Assembly: GCA_026989265.1 (NCBI GenBank)
Contig: JALSJP010000005.1
Coordinates: 1 to 64,000 of the forward strand
DNA: 64,000 nt
Source: Micavibrio sp.
GTDB taxonomy: Bacteria > Pseudomonadota > Alphaproteobacteria > Micavibrionales > Micavibrionaceae
Reading direction: 5' to 3'
Part shown: positions 17,560-25,573 of the stretch, one piece after another
Numbering within the stretch: position 1 is the stretch's first letter
Layout of the letters: each line of letters starts with the position of its first letter
Position numbers and translations under genes: made by a program
Notes under the pieces: generated by a model
Told to the model about the DNA's origin: nothing
Databases searched by the model: none
The model's input: the letters and a program-made list of their open reading frames with translations, nothing else

Positions 17560-19092
17560 ATGGCATTTGGTAAAAAAGGCGCAAATATAGGTGCGAATAA
17601 AGGCTCGGCAGCAAAGGCTAAGCCCGAGACTACAGATGTTGATGAATCTGTGGAAGATGTTTTGCCGAAATCTAAAAAGCCCCCTGAAGGATTTTCAAAA
17701 AGCCAAGAAGATAAGTTAGATGATAAAAAACCGTTAAAGGATATGTCTGATGATATTTTGTCAGGTGATTCTGGCGATAGTGATGATATAGACAGTAAAT
17801 CGGCGGAAGATAGCGTTTCATCCTTGCGATTGCAGCGTTGTCAAAAGCGCATATGGATGGATTTACGTGATGGCATTGATCTAAAAGCGCTCGCGCGTAT
17901 GGATGGTAAGGCTGCGCGGGAGGAGATATGCTCTGCCGTTGAAGAAATCGCGCGTTTCCGCAATCTTGATCTAACGCCTGTAGAGCTTTTGCAAATCGGC
18001 AAAGAATGCTCTAATGATATGCTGGGCTTTGGTCCTTTAGAAGAGCTGCTAGAGCGCGACGATATCGCCGATATCATGATTAATGGTCCTGATATCACCT
18101 ATATCGAAGTTGATGGCAAGATCGAGCGCACAAATATTGCTTTTCGTGATAATCAGCATTTAACAACGATATGTCAGCGCATTGTGGGGGCTATCGGGCG
18201 GCGCGTTGACGAAGCCTCGCCGATTTGTGATGCCCGCTTAGCCGATGGTAGCCGAGTAAACGTAATTATTCCGCCGCTAGCTGTGGATGGCGCGTGCATG
18301 ACTATTCGTAAATTTAAGAAGGATAGTCTAACGCTTGAAAATCTGATGGAGTGGGGGTCTATGTCGCCTAGCTGCGCTAAGCTTATTATGGCGATTGGGC
18401 GTTGCCGAGTTAATGTTTTGGTGTCGGGAGGCACTGGCTCTGGTAAAACCACGATGCTTAACTGTTTGACTAGATATATCGAGGCAGGGGAGCGCGTGGT
18501 TACTTGCGAGGATGCTTGTGAGCTGCAATTGCAGCAACCGCATGTGGTGCGATTAGAGACCCGCCCGCCAAATTTGGAAGGGGTCGGGGAAATTACTATG
18601 AGGGATTTGGTGAGAAACTGCCTGCGGATGCGCCCTGAACGCATTATAGTTGGTGAGGTCAGAGGCCCTGAAGCGTTTGATCTGCTGCAAGCTATGAATA
18701 CAGGTCATGATGGCTCTATGGGGACTGTTCACGCCAATAATCCGCGTGAGGCTATATCGCGTATGGAAAACATGATTGCAATGGGCGGGCTTAATCTGCC
18801 AACAATTGCTGTGCGCGAGCAAATAGCAGGCGCGGTGCAAGTGATTATTCAAGTGCAAAGATTGCGTGATGGCTCGCGTAAAACCACGCATGTAACAGAG
18901 ATAACAGGCATGGAGGGCGATGTTGTGACCATGCAAGATTTATTTACGCTTGATATGCTAGGCGAGGATGAAAATGGTAAGCTAATAACAAAGCAAAAAT
19001 CATCAGGTCTGCGCCCTAAATTTTTTGATAATGCACGTCAGTACGGCGTTGCGGATATGGTCATGGATGCAATGGAAGAAGCCTATGGATAG
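17560..19092 (+). CDS. cpaF: Tad pilus assembly ATPase CpaF/TadA
   Basis: This is the hexameric secretion ATPase powering Flp pilus assembly. The 510-residue protein has an acidic, low-complexity N-terminal region of about 90 residues and then the typical core: GFGPLEELL, VNIIxPPLAVDG-like, Walker A SGGTGSGKTTMLN at about 288-300, CEDACELQLQQPHVVRLETRPPN in two parts, RMRPERIIVGEVRGPEAFDLLQ (Walker B/Asp and His boxes) and GSMGTVHAN. The last codons run into a palindromic repeat: the TAG stop at 19090-19092 lies inside the repeat's left arm, so the natural terminus may have been changed. Confidence 0.95.
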   Translation: MAFGKKGANIGANKGSAAKAKPETTDVDESVEDVLPKSKKPPEGFSKSQEDKLDDKKPLKDMSDDILSGDSGDSDDIDSKSAEDSVSSLRLQRCQKRIWMDLRDGIDLKALARMDGKAAREEICSAVEEIARFRNLDLTPVELLQIGKECSNDMLGFGPLEELLERDDIADIMINGPDITYIEVDGKIERTNIAFRDNQHLTTICQRIVGAIGRRVDEASPICDARLADGSRVNVIIPPLAVDGACMTIRKFKKDSLTLENLMEWGSMSPSCAKLIMAIGRCRVNVLVSGGTGSGKTTMLNCLTRYIEAGERVVTCEDACELQLQQPHVVRLETRPPNLEGVGEITMRDLVRNCLRMRPERIIVGEVRGPEAFDLLQAMNTGHDGSMGTVHANNPREAISRMENMIAMGGLNLPTIAVREQIAGAVQVIIQVQRLRDGSRKTTHVTEITGMEGDVVTMQDLFTLDMLGEDENGKLITKQKSSGLRPKFFDNARQYGVADMVMDAMEEAYG

Positions 19093-19341
19093 CTTATATA
19101 TAGCTACGAACGTTGTTAAATTGCGGCTTACGTATAAGAATACGCTGCGCCTTATTTGCCTAGTCGTAGCCACATATAAGCTATCCACGGGTATAATAAC
19201 TACGAACGTTGTTAAATTGCGGCTTACGTATAAGAATACGCTGCGCCTTATTTGCCTAGTCGTAGCCACATATAAGCTATCCATGGGTATAATAGCTACG
19301 AACGTTGTTAAATTGCGGCTTACGTATGTTTATACGCACAG
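19087..19341. repeat. 96-bp tandem palindromic element at the 3' end of cpaF
   Basis: Two full copies and one partial copy repeat with a 96-bp period; ACGAACGTTGTTAAATTGCG begins at 19106, 19202 and 19298. Each full unit can fold on itself: left arm GATAGCTTATATATAGCTAC and right arm GTAGCCACATATAAGCTATC, with a small internal hairpin CGTATAAGAATACG. The period is a multiple of three and both strands stay open through the copies. The first arm contains the cpaF stop codon. The remainder fills the cpaF-tadB spacer. A related unit lies at 23012-23143. Confidence 0.9.
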
Positions 19342-19361
19342 ATAATTAGTGGAATAAAAAT

Positions 19362-20342
19362 ATGACGATAATTCAAATTATACTTATTGCGATGATAGCA
19401 TTTCTCATTTTTGCAATTCTAATATTCATTGTTATGAATCGCGGTTCTAAGCAATCAAAGAAAAATATCAGCCTTATTCGCGGCGTTAATTCTGGTGATG
19501 CCACTGTTAATGAAAAGGATCTTCAAAATAAGCGTAGAGCAGAGATAGCAAGAAAGCTTAAATATTCGAAAGAAGAAAAAGGCGCGGATAAGGATAGCAA
19601 AATATCTATATCTATGAAATTGCAGCAGGCTGGCTCTAGCATGACACTTAAGAAATTCTGGGTGCTTTCTGTCATTTCCCTTGTGATATTTTTGTTATTG
19701 GCTAAATTAATGGCTTTTTCTGTTGTGAGTACAATATTGATGGGAGTAACTGGATTACTGGGCTTTCCTAGGTTTATATTGAGCAAAGCCATTAAGAGTC
19801 GCCAGAAAAAATTCTTGGAAGAGTTCGCAGATGCTTTGGACGCAGTTGTACGCCTTTTGCAAGCTGGAATGCCTGTCGCGGAGGCTATATCCATGATAAG
19901 CAGGGAATTTGATGGACCCGTGGGCGAGGAAATGTCAATCATATATGACAAGCAGAAAATAGGAATACCGCTTCATGAGGCGGCGCAAGAAGGAACAAAG
20001 CGCATGCCGCTTCCTGAGATGAAAATGTTTGCAGCTGGGCTTTCTATTCAGGCGCAAACAGGATCTAGTCTGTCTGAGGTTTTGAGTAATTTATCGCGGG
20101 TTATTCGCTCGCGCTTTCGCCTTAAACGCAAAGTTATGGCTCTGTCATCAGAGGCTATCGCATCTGCGTCAATTATTGGCGCGTTGCCCGTTATTGTTGG
20201 CTTGGGGCTGTGGATGGTAAATCCAGAGCATTTAGAGCCATTATTTACCACGGCAACTGGTAAGAATATGCTTATTGGCTCTGCCGTTTGGATGAGTATG
20301 GGAATCTTAGTTATGAAGCAAATGATCAATTTTAAAATATAA
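19362..20342 (+). CDS. tadB: Tad inner-membrane platform protein TadB
   Basis: TadB, with TadC, forms the inner-membrane platform driven by the CpaF ATPase (type II secretion F-like domain). The 326-residue protein has an N-terminal membrane helix, a charged cytoplasmic stretch, a pair of helices at about 100-145, the GspF-like cytoplasmic segment with FADALDAVVRLLQAGMPVAEA, and C-terminal helices including IIGALPVIVGLGLWM. The 269-bp spacer separating it from cpaF is filled mostly with a palindromic tandem repeat that could form strong RNA structure. The start ATG at 19362 has a weak AGTGGA site. Confidence 0.9.
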   Translation: MTIIQIILIAMIAFLIFAILIFIVMNRGSKQSKKNISLIRGVNSGDATVNEKDLQNKRRAEIARKLKYSKEEKGADKDSKISISMKLQQAGSSMTLKKFWVLSVISLVIFLLLAKLMAFSVVSTILMGVTGLLGFPRFILSKAIKSRQKKFLEEFADALDAVVRLLQAGMPVAEAISMISREFDGPVGEEMSIIYDKQKIGIPLHEAAQEGTKRMPLPEMKMFAAGLSIQAQTGSSLSEVLSNLSRVIRSRFRLKRKVMALSSEAIASASIIGALPVIVGLGLWMVNPEHLEPLFTTATGKNMLIGSAVWMSMGILVMKQMINFKI

Positions 20343-20363
20343 GTAATTAAGAGGTCGGATATA

Positions 20364-21314
20364 ATGGGTAACGAAACAATTATAATGATATTAGCATCTT
20401 TGGCGGCTGGCCTGTCTTTTGCTGCTTTTGCCTTTCCGTTTTTGCAAAAATCTGACCAAAAGGAAAAGACGCGCTCTCTTATTGAAAAGCGCCGCAAGGA
20501 TCTTTATCAAGAATCCCGCGATGGTAGCAATGTAATAATCAAAGATGACAATGTTTCTGCAAGTGATAATCTTGCAATGTTCTACAGCTTTCAAAAACAT
20601 GCAGGGTCAATGGGCGAAAAAGCTCGTGATAAAATGCTTCAAGCTGGTATTCGCAATCCCAAGGCGCATTTAAAATTCATGATTTCTCGCGCTGCCATTC
20701 CTATTGTTTTTGTGGTGCTTGCATCTTTGTATTTTGCGGCATTACCTGAAGAAAAACAATATTCTGATGGGATGGAGGCTCTTATGCTTTTGGGAGGTGC
20801 GTTATTTGGGTTTAAGTTGCCTGATATATTGGTCAAAAATATAATCATTAAGCGTCAAGAAGAGATAAATATAAGCTTTCCTGATGCGCTTGATATGATG
20901 CTGATATGTGTGCAAGGCGGTATTGGTTTAGAGCAAACTATCCAGCGAGTAGCAGAGGAAGTGTCTGAGCAATCGGAAATATTGGCGGAAGAGCTTGGCA
21001 TTCTTTGCGTTGAAATGGCTATGCTTAATGATCGCAGGAAAGCATTACAGGATTTTGCAAGGCGCGTTGGGAGTGGGGCGGGGAAAACCTTTGCCACCTC
21101 GCTAATTCAAGCGGAGCAGTATGGCACGTCGGTATCTCAAGCTATGCGCGTTATGTCTGATGAGCTGCGCGAAATCCGCATGGCAGCGGCAGAGCAAAAG
21201 GCTGCTTCTTTGCCGCCAAAGCTAACCGTTCCCATGATATTATTCTTCTTGCCCGTATTGTTCATAATTATCTTAGGGCCTGTGGGAATTACTGTATCTG
21301 CAATGGGCGGGTAG
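20364..21314 (+). CDS. tadC: Tad inner-membrane platform protein TadC
   Basis: This is the second GspF-like platform protein of the Tad system, 316 residues. It has membrane helices at about 5-25, 110-128, 135-150 and 285-310. The cytoplasmic domain has the family pattern FPDALDMMLICVQGGIGLEQTIQRV, the ALxDLARRxG-like ALQDFARRVGSG and LIQAEQYGTSVSQAMRVMSDE. It lies 21 bp after tadB with a GAGGTCGG site. It is the last gene of the forward Tad run and is convergent with tadD. Confidence 0.92.
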   Translation: MGNETIIMILASLAAGLSFAAFAFPFLQKSDQKEKTRSLIEKRRKDLYQESRDGSNVIIKDDNVSASDNLAMFYSFQKHAGSMGEKARDKMLQAGIRNPKAHLKFMISRAAIPIVFVVLASLYFAALPEEKQYSDGMEALMLLGGALFGFKLPDILVKNIIIKRQEEINISFPDALDMMLICVQGGIGLEQTIQRVAEEVSEQSEILAEELGILCVEMAMLNDRRKALQDFARRVGSGAGKTFATSLIQAEQYGTSVSQAMRVMSDELREIRMAAAEQKAASLPPKLTVPMILFFLPVLFIIILGPVGITVSAMGG

Positions 21315-21360
21315 TATATTACTCTTGCGCCCTCTGCGTCTTAGCGGTTTAAAAATACTC

Positions 21361-21386
21361 TGGATTCCAGCATTCGCTGGAATGGC
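21361..21386. repeat. Dispersed hairpin unit between convergent tadC and tadD
   Basis: CTGGATTCCAGCATTCGCTG followed by GAATGG contains a perfect 8-bp stem ATTCCAGC/GCTGGAAT at 21364-21383 with a 4-base loop. It is the same type of TCTGGATTCC..GGAATG hairpin as the end of the composite repeat at 6086-6112. With no T-tract, it may act as an mRNA 3' stabiliser rather than a terminator. Confidence 0.6.
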
Positions 21387-21480
21387 GTGATGGAGAGGGG
21401 TGAAATAGACGAATGGAGAATGTTACATTCTCACCCTAGTACTGGTACTTGGTAAGTTAAATCACTATAACGCCCATGTT

Positions 21481-22143
21481 CTACCGCTCATTAAGAGTGC
21501 GGATAATGCGCAGGTTGCGCTCAAGCTCTATTCGGTCAGGGGAAAGGGATTGCGCCTTTTCTAATATCTCTATCGCTTCATCAACAAAGCCTTGTGTGGC
21601 AAGGTTTAGGGCAAGGTTATTCATTATAGTGGTTGGATCACCCTTCCAATTGTCTAAGCCTTTGCGGAAGGCGCGTTCTGCTTCTGGGTGCATTTCTTTT
21701 GCATCAAGGGCAATGCCAAGATTTTGATATGCTTCATGGTCGGTTGGATTTTGCAATATTGCTTCTTTTGCGTAGTTTTCCGCCAAATCGTAGTTACCAA
21801 GGGAAAGTGCAATCATTGACATTTCCGTTTTTACGCCAGCTTTTGCCTTATCAGATTTAGCAAATGGGGTTAAGATCGTTGATGCCATATCAAGATAGTT
21901 TGCTTGGCGCAGATTTCGTGCATATTCCAGTGCAATTTTGGGGTTAGAGCTGTTTCGTTTATATTTTTTTTCTAATGCTATTAGGCTAGCATTGTTAGAG
22001 CCTTTTATTGTGGCGGTCATTGCTGCTTTTTCTATAGCGCTATTTATTCCCTCGGAATTGCTTTTGTCACTTGATGTGGTTTGGCAGGCGGATAATTGAC
22101 CCGCTGCTAGGGCTATGACTAGGTAATGCGTGATTTTTTTCAT
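21481..22143 (-). CDS. tadD: Tetratricopeptide lipoprotein TadD
   Basis: TadD is an outer-membrane lipoprotein with TPR repeats needed for Flp pilus biogenesis. The 220-residue protein has a lipoprotein signal ending LSAC (lipidated Cys20). Its TPR-like helices include ALEYARNLRQANYLDMA, GNYDLAENYAKEAI, HEAYQNLGIALDAKEMHPEA and MNNLALNLATQGFVDEAIEI. It is on the minus strand, convergent with tadC, and 15 bp downstream of the CpaC-N-like gene, with which it should be co-transcribed. Confidence 0.88.
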   Translation of the reverse strand: MKKITHYLVIALAAGQLSACQTTSSDKSNSEGINSAIEKAAMTATIKGSNNASLIALEKKYKRNSSNPKIALEYARNLRQANYLDMASTILTPFAKSDKAKAGVKTEMSMIALSLGNYDLAENYAKEAILQNPTDHEAYQNLGIALDAKEMHPEAERAFRKGLDNWKGDPTTIMNNLALNLATQGFVDEAIEILEKAQSLSPDRIELERNLRIIRTLNER

Positions 22144-22158
22144 GTTTATAATGCCTTC

Positions 22159-22737
22159 TTATTCCTCTGTTTCTAGCGGAGGTGTGTTTGATTTTGAGTT
22201 GTTGCTATCGCTGTTTTGAGAGGCTTCACTTTGAGTGGAGGCTTTTTCAGTATCATCAACTGATTTTATTTCATGGCACATATTGGGGCAGTATAGAACG
22301 CTTGTGCTTTGGCAGTTTTGCGCATCATCGGCGCAAACGCGTTTTATACGTATGTAATTTTCCTTTGGGCTGGCAACTATTACGTGACGCTGCATGATAG
22401 CTTGACCATTTTTGTCCAAAACGGTGAAATGCGTTGCTCCTATTGCTCTAGGGACGATCACTAATATTTTTGATGAGTCTGCTATCACATTAATATGTGC
22501 GGGATTACCGATTATTATGCTGCCTGCATCCGAATCTAGCCTTATAAGCTCTGATTTATCAGGTGTAAGCCTAAGGTCGGGGTGCGTTGCCTCTAAATCT
22601 TGTTCTGACTTATCATTTGAGTGGGTCACTGGCGGCAATATATCAGCAAGTTTTTCACCAGCTAAGGATGTCGCGGGCATGAGCAGCGCGATAGTTATGG
22701 CTAGCTTGGCAAGTAGTTTATTGTTTATATATATCAT
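22159..22737 (-). CDS. Secreted protein with CpaC/RcpA N-terminal (pilus formation) domain
   Basis: The roughly 192-residue protein has a signal peptide (INNKLLAKLAITIALLMPAT, cleavage near SLAG). A domain follows that looks like the T2SS/T3SS pilus-formation N domain of CpaC: LIRLDSDAGSIIIGNPAHINV, LVIVPRAIGATHFTVLDKNG, QRHVIVASP. A cysteine-containing tail (CADDAQNC, LYCPNMC) and a Ser/Asn-rich, acidic end come after it. It has no secretin channel domain. It sits upstream of tadD on the same strand, so a role as an accessory to the secretin is likely but unproven. The start may be ATG 22737 or GTG 22746. Confidence 0.75.
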   Translation of the reverse strand: MIYINNKLLAKLAITIALLMPATSLAGEKLADILPPVTHSNDKSEQDLEATHPDLRLTPDKSELIRLDSDAGSIIIGNPAHINVIADSSKILVIVPRAIGATHFTVLDKNGQAIMQRHVIVASPKENYIRIKRVCADDAQNCQSTSVLYCPNMCHEIKSVDDTEKASTQSEASQNSDSNNSKSNTPPLETEE

Positions 22738-22746
22738 AAAAATCAC

Positions 22747-23192
22747 ATATGCTTGAGATGAAAACAGTCTTGAACCTTAAGTATAACGTGAAACATTCAG
22801 AAAATCACTTCTTTTTTTGTTAAGCGGTACAAGGATGGGGTTTGAGGCATAAGTAGCTGATAAATAATGATTGTAAATAATTTAATTATTGTATTACCCC
22901 CAATAAATATTTTGAAGCGGGTTTTTGTTCATCTGCATTCATCATTGCACATTACTGTTCTTTTCTCTATAAATATATGTAGGTTATCCGTTTTGGATGG
23001 CTTGGGGCTTTGTAACCTCTATAACGCGGCTTAATCAGCATCAAGCCGTTATCAATGATGCTGCTTTCTCAACTATGGTTGGGATGGCGGCGAAATATAA
23101 TAGCGTTTGCGTGAATACGCTGCGCCGTTCGTTATACGGTTACAAACACCCCAGCTGCCAGAGCTATTTTTGTTTAATAGGAGATAATAACC
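22747..23192. other. Gene-poor spacer
   Basis: This 446-bp gap between the divergently transcribed CpaC-N-like gene and a lipoprotein gene contains no convincing ORF. It holds AT-rich sequence suitable for promoters in both directions, a half-site resembling parS (ACGTGAAACA at about 22788, not palindromic), and the palindromic element at 23012-23143. Confidence 0.5.
23012..23143. repeat. Palindromic element related to the cpaF tandem repeat
   Basis: The terminal arms pair as GTAACC...ATAACG (23012-23026) with CGTTAT..GGTTAC (23130-23143). The interior shares GCGGCTTA and AATACGCTGCGCC with the 96-bp units at 19087-19341. It is larger (about 132 bp) and single. It lies 50 bp upstream of a lipoprotein start codon. 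Confidence 0.65.
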
Positions 23193-23771
23193 GTGAAGAA
23201 AATATTAATTGCCACAGTATTATTTTGCTTATCTGGTTGCATGACTACTGAGCATTTAATGCCAGGGTATATATCACAAACAGCATCTATTTTTGACGAT
23301 GCTCAAGAGATAACCCTTAAGTCAGCAGGGCTTTTCGATAGCTCAGGATTAAGCTTAGGGCTTTTTTGGAGAACCCCTATGCAGGATGATGTTTTGATTA
23401 TAGCTGAGGTCGGCGGTGCACATATCTTTGATTCAGACCAAAGTATTCAGTTTAAAATAGACGGTAAAATCACAGAATTGCCACCAGCTAACAATTATGA
23501 TTCAGGTGAAATAGATACAAAATATGTTGAAATGCTTGGGGTTATAAGTAAATCGAAAAAACAATATATGACAAATAAATTATTCATAAGAAAAATTTTA
23601 AATGCACAAAAGGTTTTAGTAAGGGTTGATCTTCACAGGGGCTATGTCGAGGGACGATTTTCTGTGGTAGAAAGTGATAACTTACATCAATCAAGTGTAT
23701 ATGGTGATTTATCTGGAATGTATGCTTATAACGCTTTTTCTAAATTTTATAAGAAAGTTTGGGTAGAATAA
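23193..23771 (+). CDS. Hypothetical lipoprotein
   Basis: The 192-residue protein starts at GTG 23193 behind a TAGGAG site. It has a clear lipoprotein signal peptide with lipobox LSGC (lipidated Cys16), so it should be anchored to the outer or inner membrane. The mature part is mostly beta-type (ITLKSAGLF, VLIIAEVGGAHIFDSDQS, KVLVRVDLHRGYVEGRFSVV). I recognise no domain. It stands alone between a palindromic repeat and a decayed region. The Tad locus ends before it, and I see no reason to link it to the pilus. Confidence 0.65.
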   Translation: MKKILIATVLFCLSGCMTTEHLMPGYISQTASIFDDAQEITLKSAGLFDSSGLSLGLFWRTPMQDDVLIIAEVGGAHIFDSDQSIQFKIDGKITELPPANNYDSGEIDTKYVEMLGVISKSKKQYMTNKLFIRKILNAQKVLVRVDLHRGYVEGRFSVVESDNLHQSSVYGDLSGMYAYNAFSKFYKKVWVE

Positions 23772-24458
23772 TTATAAAACATCAAGCATGGCTATGGGAA
23801 CAACACAAAACCTTTCTTCTGGTACGAAATTTGAGCGCGTAGAAACAAAAGGAAGAAATTAATAATGAGTAAGTTTTTATTGATAAGTGCTTGTGTTTTT
23901 GTTCATTTGCATTGTTAAACCCGCCCGCGCTTGGGATAAGATTGATTTTGAATATTAATTATAGCGTGAAAAAGCAAAAATACCATATGTTTTTTACATT
24001 ACATAGTATTAATTAATATTCTGCGGTGTGCCGTGATAACAGTGAATTTATGCAAAACTAAGGTTGAAGCAATAAATCAAGCACTATCTCTTTGTATCGT
24101 GGAGTGTTGTGGATACAGCCTTCGATTATATGGACGCGCTTAATGGCTGGAAATATTGTGAAGATATCCAAGGTCTACGCACAAAATGTTCCAACCACTG
24201 ATGAACTCTTATACAGGACTTGGGTGTAGCATTAAATGAGCGTGAGGATAATTCTGGCTCACAATTTACTAGATTTAATCCTTTTGGGTAATGCAGTTTA
24301 ATCTACTGCAGAAAAAATATTTTTCTCTAGCTATTATATTATTTATGGTGTAGTTATTCATTAAATCCCATAAATATAGGTTTGTAATAATGTGACGAGA
24401 TAGTCACGGCGCGAACCTTGGGTGAAAGTAAAAATATTTGAATATATATGAGGATATA
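23772..24458. other. Decayed, gene-poor region
   Basis: About 690 bp without an intact gene. Two tiny ORFs with passable ribosome-binding context are visible: 23788-23862 (24 codons) and 23865-23918 (17 codons, starting MSKFLLISACVF, like a cut signal peptide). Between 24080 and 24290 short open pieces such as DALNGWKYCEDIQG and NSGSQFTRFNPFG in different frames suggest a degraded gene that I cannot name. No tRNA-Trp, often found before secE, is present. Confidence 0.4.
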
Positions 24459-24656
24459 ATGGCAAAAAAAGGTGCAGTAGAGTTTGTTAATCAGGTGAAA
24501 TCTGAAACTCGTAAGATTACTTGGCCGACTAGGCAAGAGACAACCGTTAGCTTGATTGCTGTTTTTATTATGGTTTTTGTATCGTCTATATTTCTATATT
24601 TTGCGGATCAAGTTATTGCATATGCGGTTCGCTTGATTATGGGGTTTGGCGGATAA
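24459..24656 (+). CDS. secE: Preprotein translocase subunit SecE
   Basis: SecE is the small essential subunit that clamps SecY in the Sec translocon. The 65-residue single-span form is typical of Alphaproteobacteria: a short amphipathic region FVNQVKSETRKITWPTRQET with the conserved WPTR motif, then one membrane helix. The ATG at 24459 has a TGAGGA site; the in-frame TTG at 24438 is not needed. It is 41 bp upstream of nusG, the universal pairing. Confidence 0.96.
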   Translation: MAKKGAVEFVNQVKSETRKITWPTRQETTVSLIAVFIMVFVSSIFLYFADQVIAYAVRLIMGFGG

Positions 24657-24697
24657 ATTAGAATTTATTAGATTAAGTTTAAGAAAAGGATTTTAAA

Positions 24698-25231
24698 ATG
24701 GCTATGCGTTGGTACGTGCTACATGTTTATTCAGGGTTTGAGCAAAAAGTTGCCGAATCTATTAAGGAAAAAGCAGCTAAGCAAGGGCTTAGTGATTTTA
24801 TCGAAGATATACTTGTTCCTACCGAAGAAGTGGTTGAGGTAAAGCGCGGTCAACGCGTAAGTGCGGAGCGTAAATTCTTTCCTGGTTATGTGCTAGCCCA
24901 TATTGAGATGAATGATAATGTTTGGCATTTGATTAAAGATACTCCTAAAGTCAGTGGGTTTCTTGGCGCTGGCGGTAACAAGCCCGTTGCTATTAGTAAT
25001 GCAGAAGCCAAGCGAATCTTGACGCAGGTTCAAGAAGGCGTTGATCGCCCGCGCCCATCTGTTGTTTATGATATTGGCGAAGAGGTTAAGGTTATTGACG
25101 GACCATTTGCATCATTTAATGGCATTGTTGAGGAAATAGACGAAGAAAAAGCAAAGCTGAAAGTTTCTGTTTCTATCTTTGGTCGTCCAACTCCTGTTGA
25201 GCTTGAATATGGTCAAGTCGAAAAAACTTAA
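24698..25231 (+). CDS. nusG: Transcription termination/antitermination protein NusG
   Basis: NusG binds RNA polymerase and couples it to Rho and to the ribosome. The 177-residue protein has the NGN domain (RWYVLHVYSGFEQKVAESI, PTEEVVEVKRGQR, KFFPGYVLAHIEM) and the C-terminal KOW domain (VIDGPFASFNGIVEEID, FGRPTPVELEYGQVEK). It follows secE. In most bacteria rplK, rplA, rplJ, rplL and rpoBC come next, but here an encapsulated-ferritin homologue and mnmA follow, so the cluster is broken after nusG. Confidence 0.97.
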   Translation: MAMRWYVLHVYSGFEQKVAESIKEKAAKQGLSDFIEDILVPTEEVVEVKRGQRVSAERKFFPGYVLAHIEMNDNVWHLIKDTPKVSGFLGAGGNKPVAISNAEAKRILTQVQEGVDRPRPSVVYDIGEEVKVIDGPFASFNGIVEEIDEEKAKLKVSVSIFGRPTPVELEYGQVEKT

Positions 25232-25255
25232 TTTAACTTTAAAAGGAGCAGTAAG

Positions 25256-25543
25256 ATGGCAAATGAAGGATATCATGAACCAATAGAAGAGCTTTCTGAT
25301 GAAACAAAAGATATGCATAAAGCTATCGTTTCGTTGATGGAGGAGCTAGAAGCTGTTGATTGGTATAATCAGCGAGTTGACGCTTGTAAAAATGAGGAGT
25401 TAAAGGCTATTCTAATCCATAATCGTGATGAAGAAAAAGAACATGCTGCTATGGTTCTCGAATGGATTCGCAGGCAGGACAGTGTTTTTGATAAAGAGCT
25501 AAAAGACTTCTTGTTCACAGAAAAACCAATTGCTCATAAATAG
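25256..25543 (+). CDS. Encapsulated-ferritin-like protein (EncFtn family), no cargo tail
   Basis: The 95-residue protein closely resembles the encapsulated ferritin of Rhodospirillum rubrum, a two-helix subunit whose dimers form a ferroxidase centre. Here HKAIVSLMEELEAVDWYNQR and HNRDEEKEHAAMVLEWIRR preserve the metal ligands Glu30, Glu60 and His63 (equivalent to Glu32, Glu62 and His65 of the R. rubrum protein) and the Trp/Tyr nearby. It ends TEKPIAHK with no obvious encapsulin-targeting peptide, and no encapsulin gene is in the window. It lies 24 bp after nusG with an AAAGGAG site, so it is probably co-transcribed with secE-nusG. A cytosolic iron oxidase role is inferred. Confidence 0.85.
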   Translation: MANEGYHEPIEELSDETKDMHKAIVSLMEELEAVDWYNQRVDACKNEELKAILIHNRDEEKEHAAMVLEWIRRQDSVFDKELKDFLFTEKPIAHK

Positions 25544-25573
25544 CCTTGGTTATTTGTCTTTTTTATATTTAAT

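Noticed and set aside
19003-19345. Repeat-bearing ORFs on both strands at the end of cpaF
   Set aside because: They are produced by the 96-bp palindromic tandem repeat, which happens to be open on both strands; no start signals or conserved domain.
22780-22800. Possible second parS (ACGTGAAACA)
   Set aside because: Only one half of the palindrome matches; the left half differs at several positions.
22997-23251. 84-codon ORF overlapping the lipoprotein start
   Set aside because: Made largely of the palindromic element, and conflicts with the well-supported GTG start of the lipoprotein gene.
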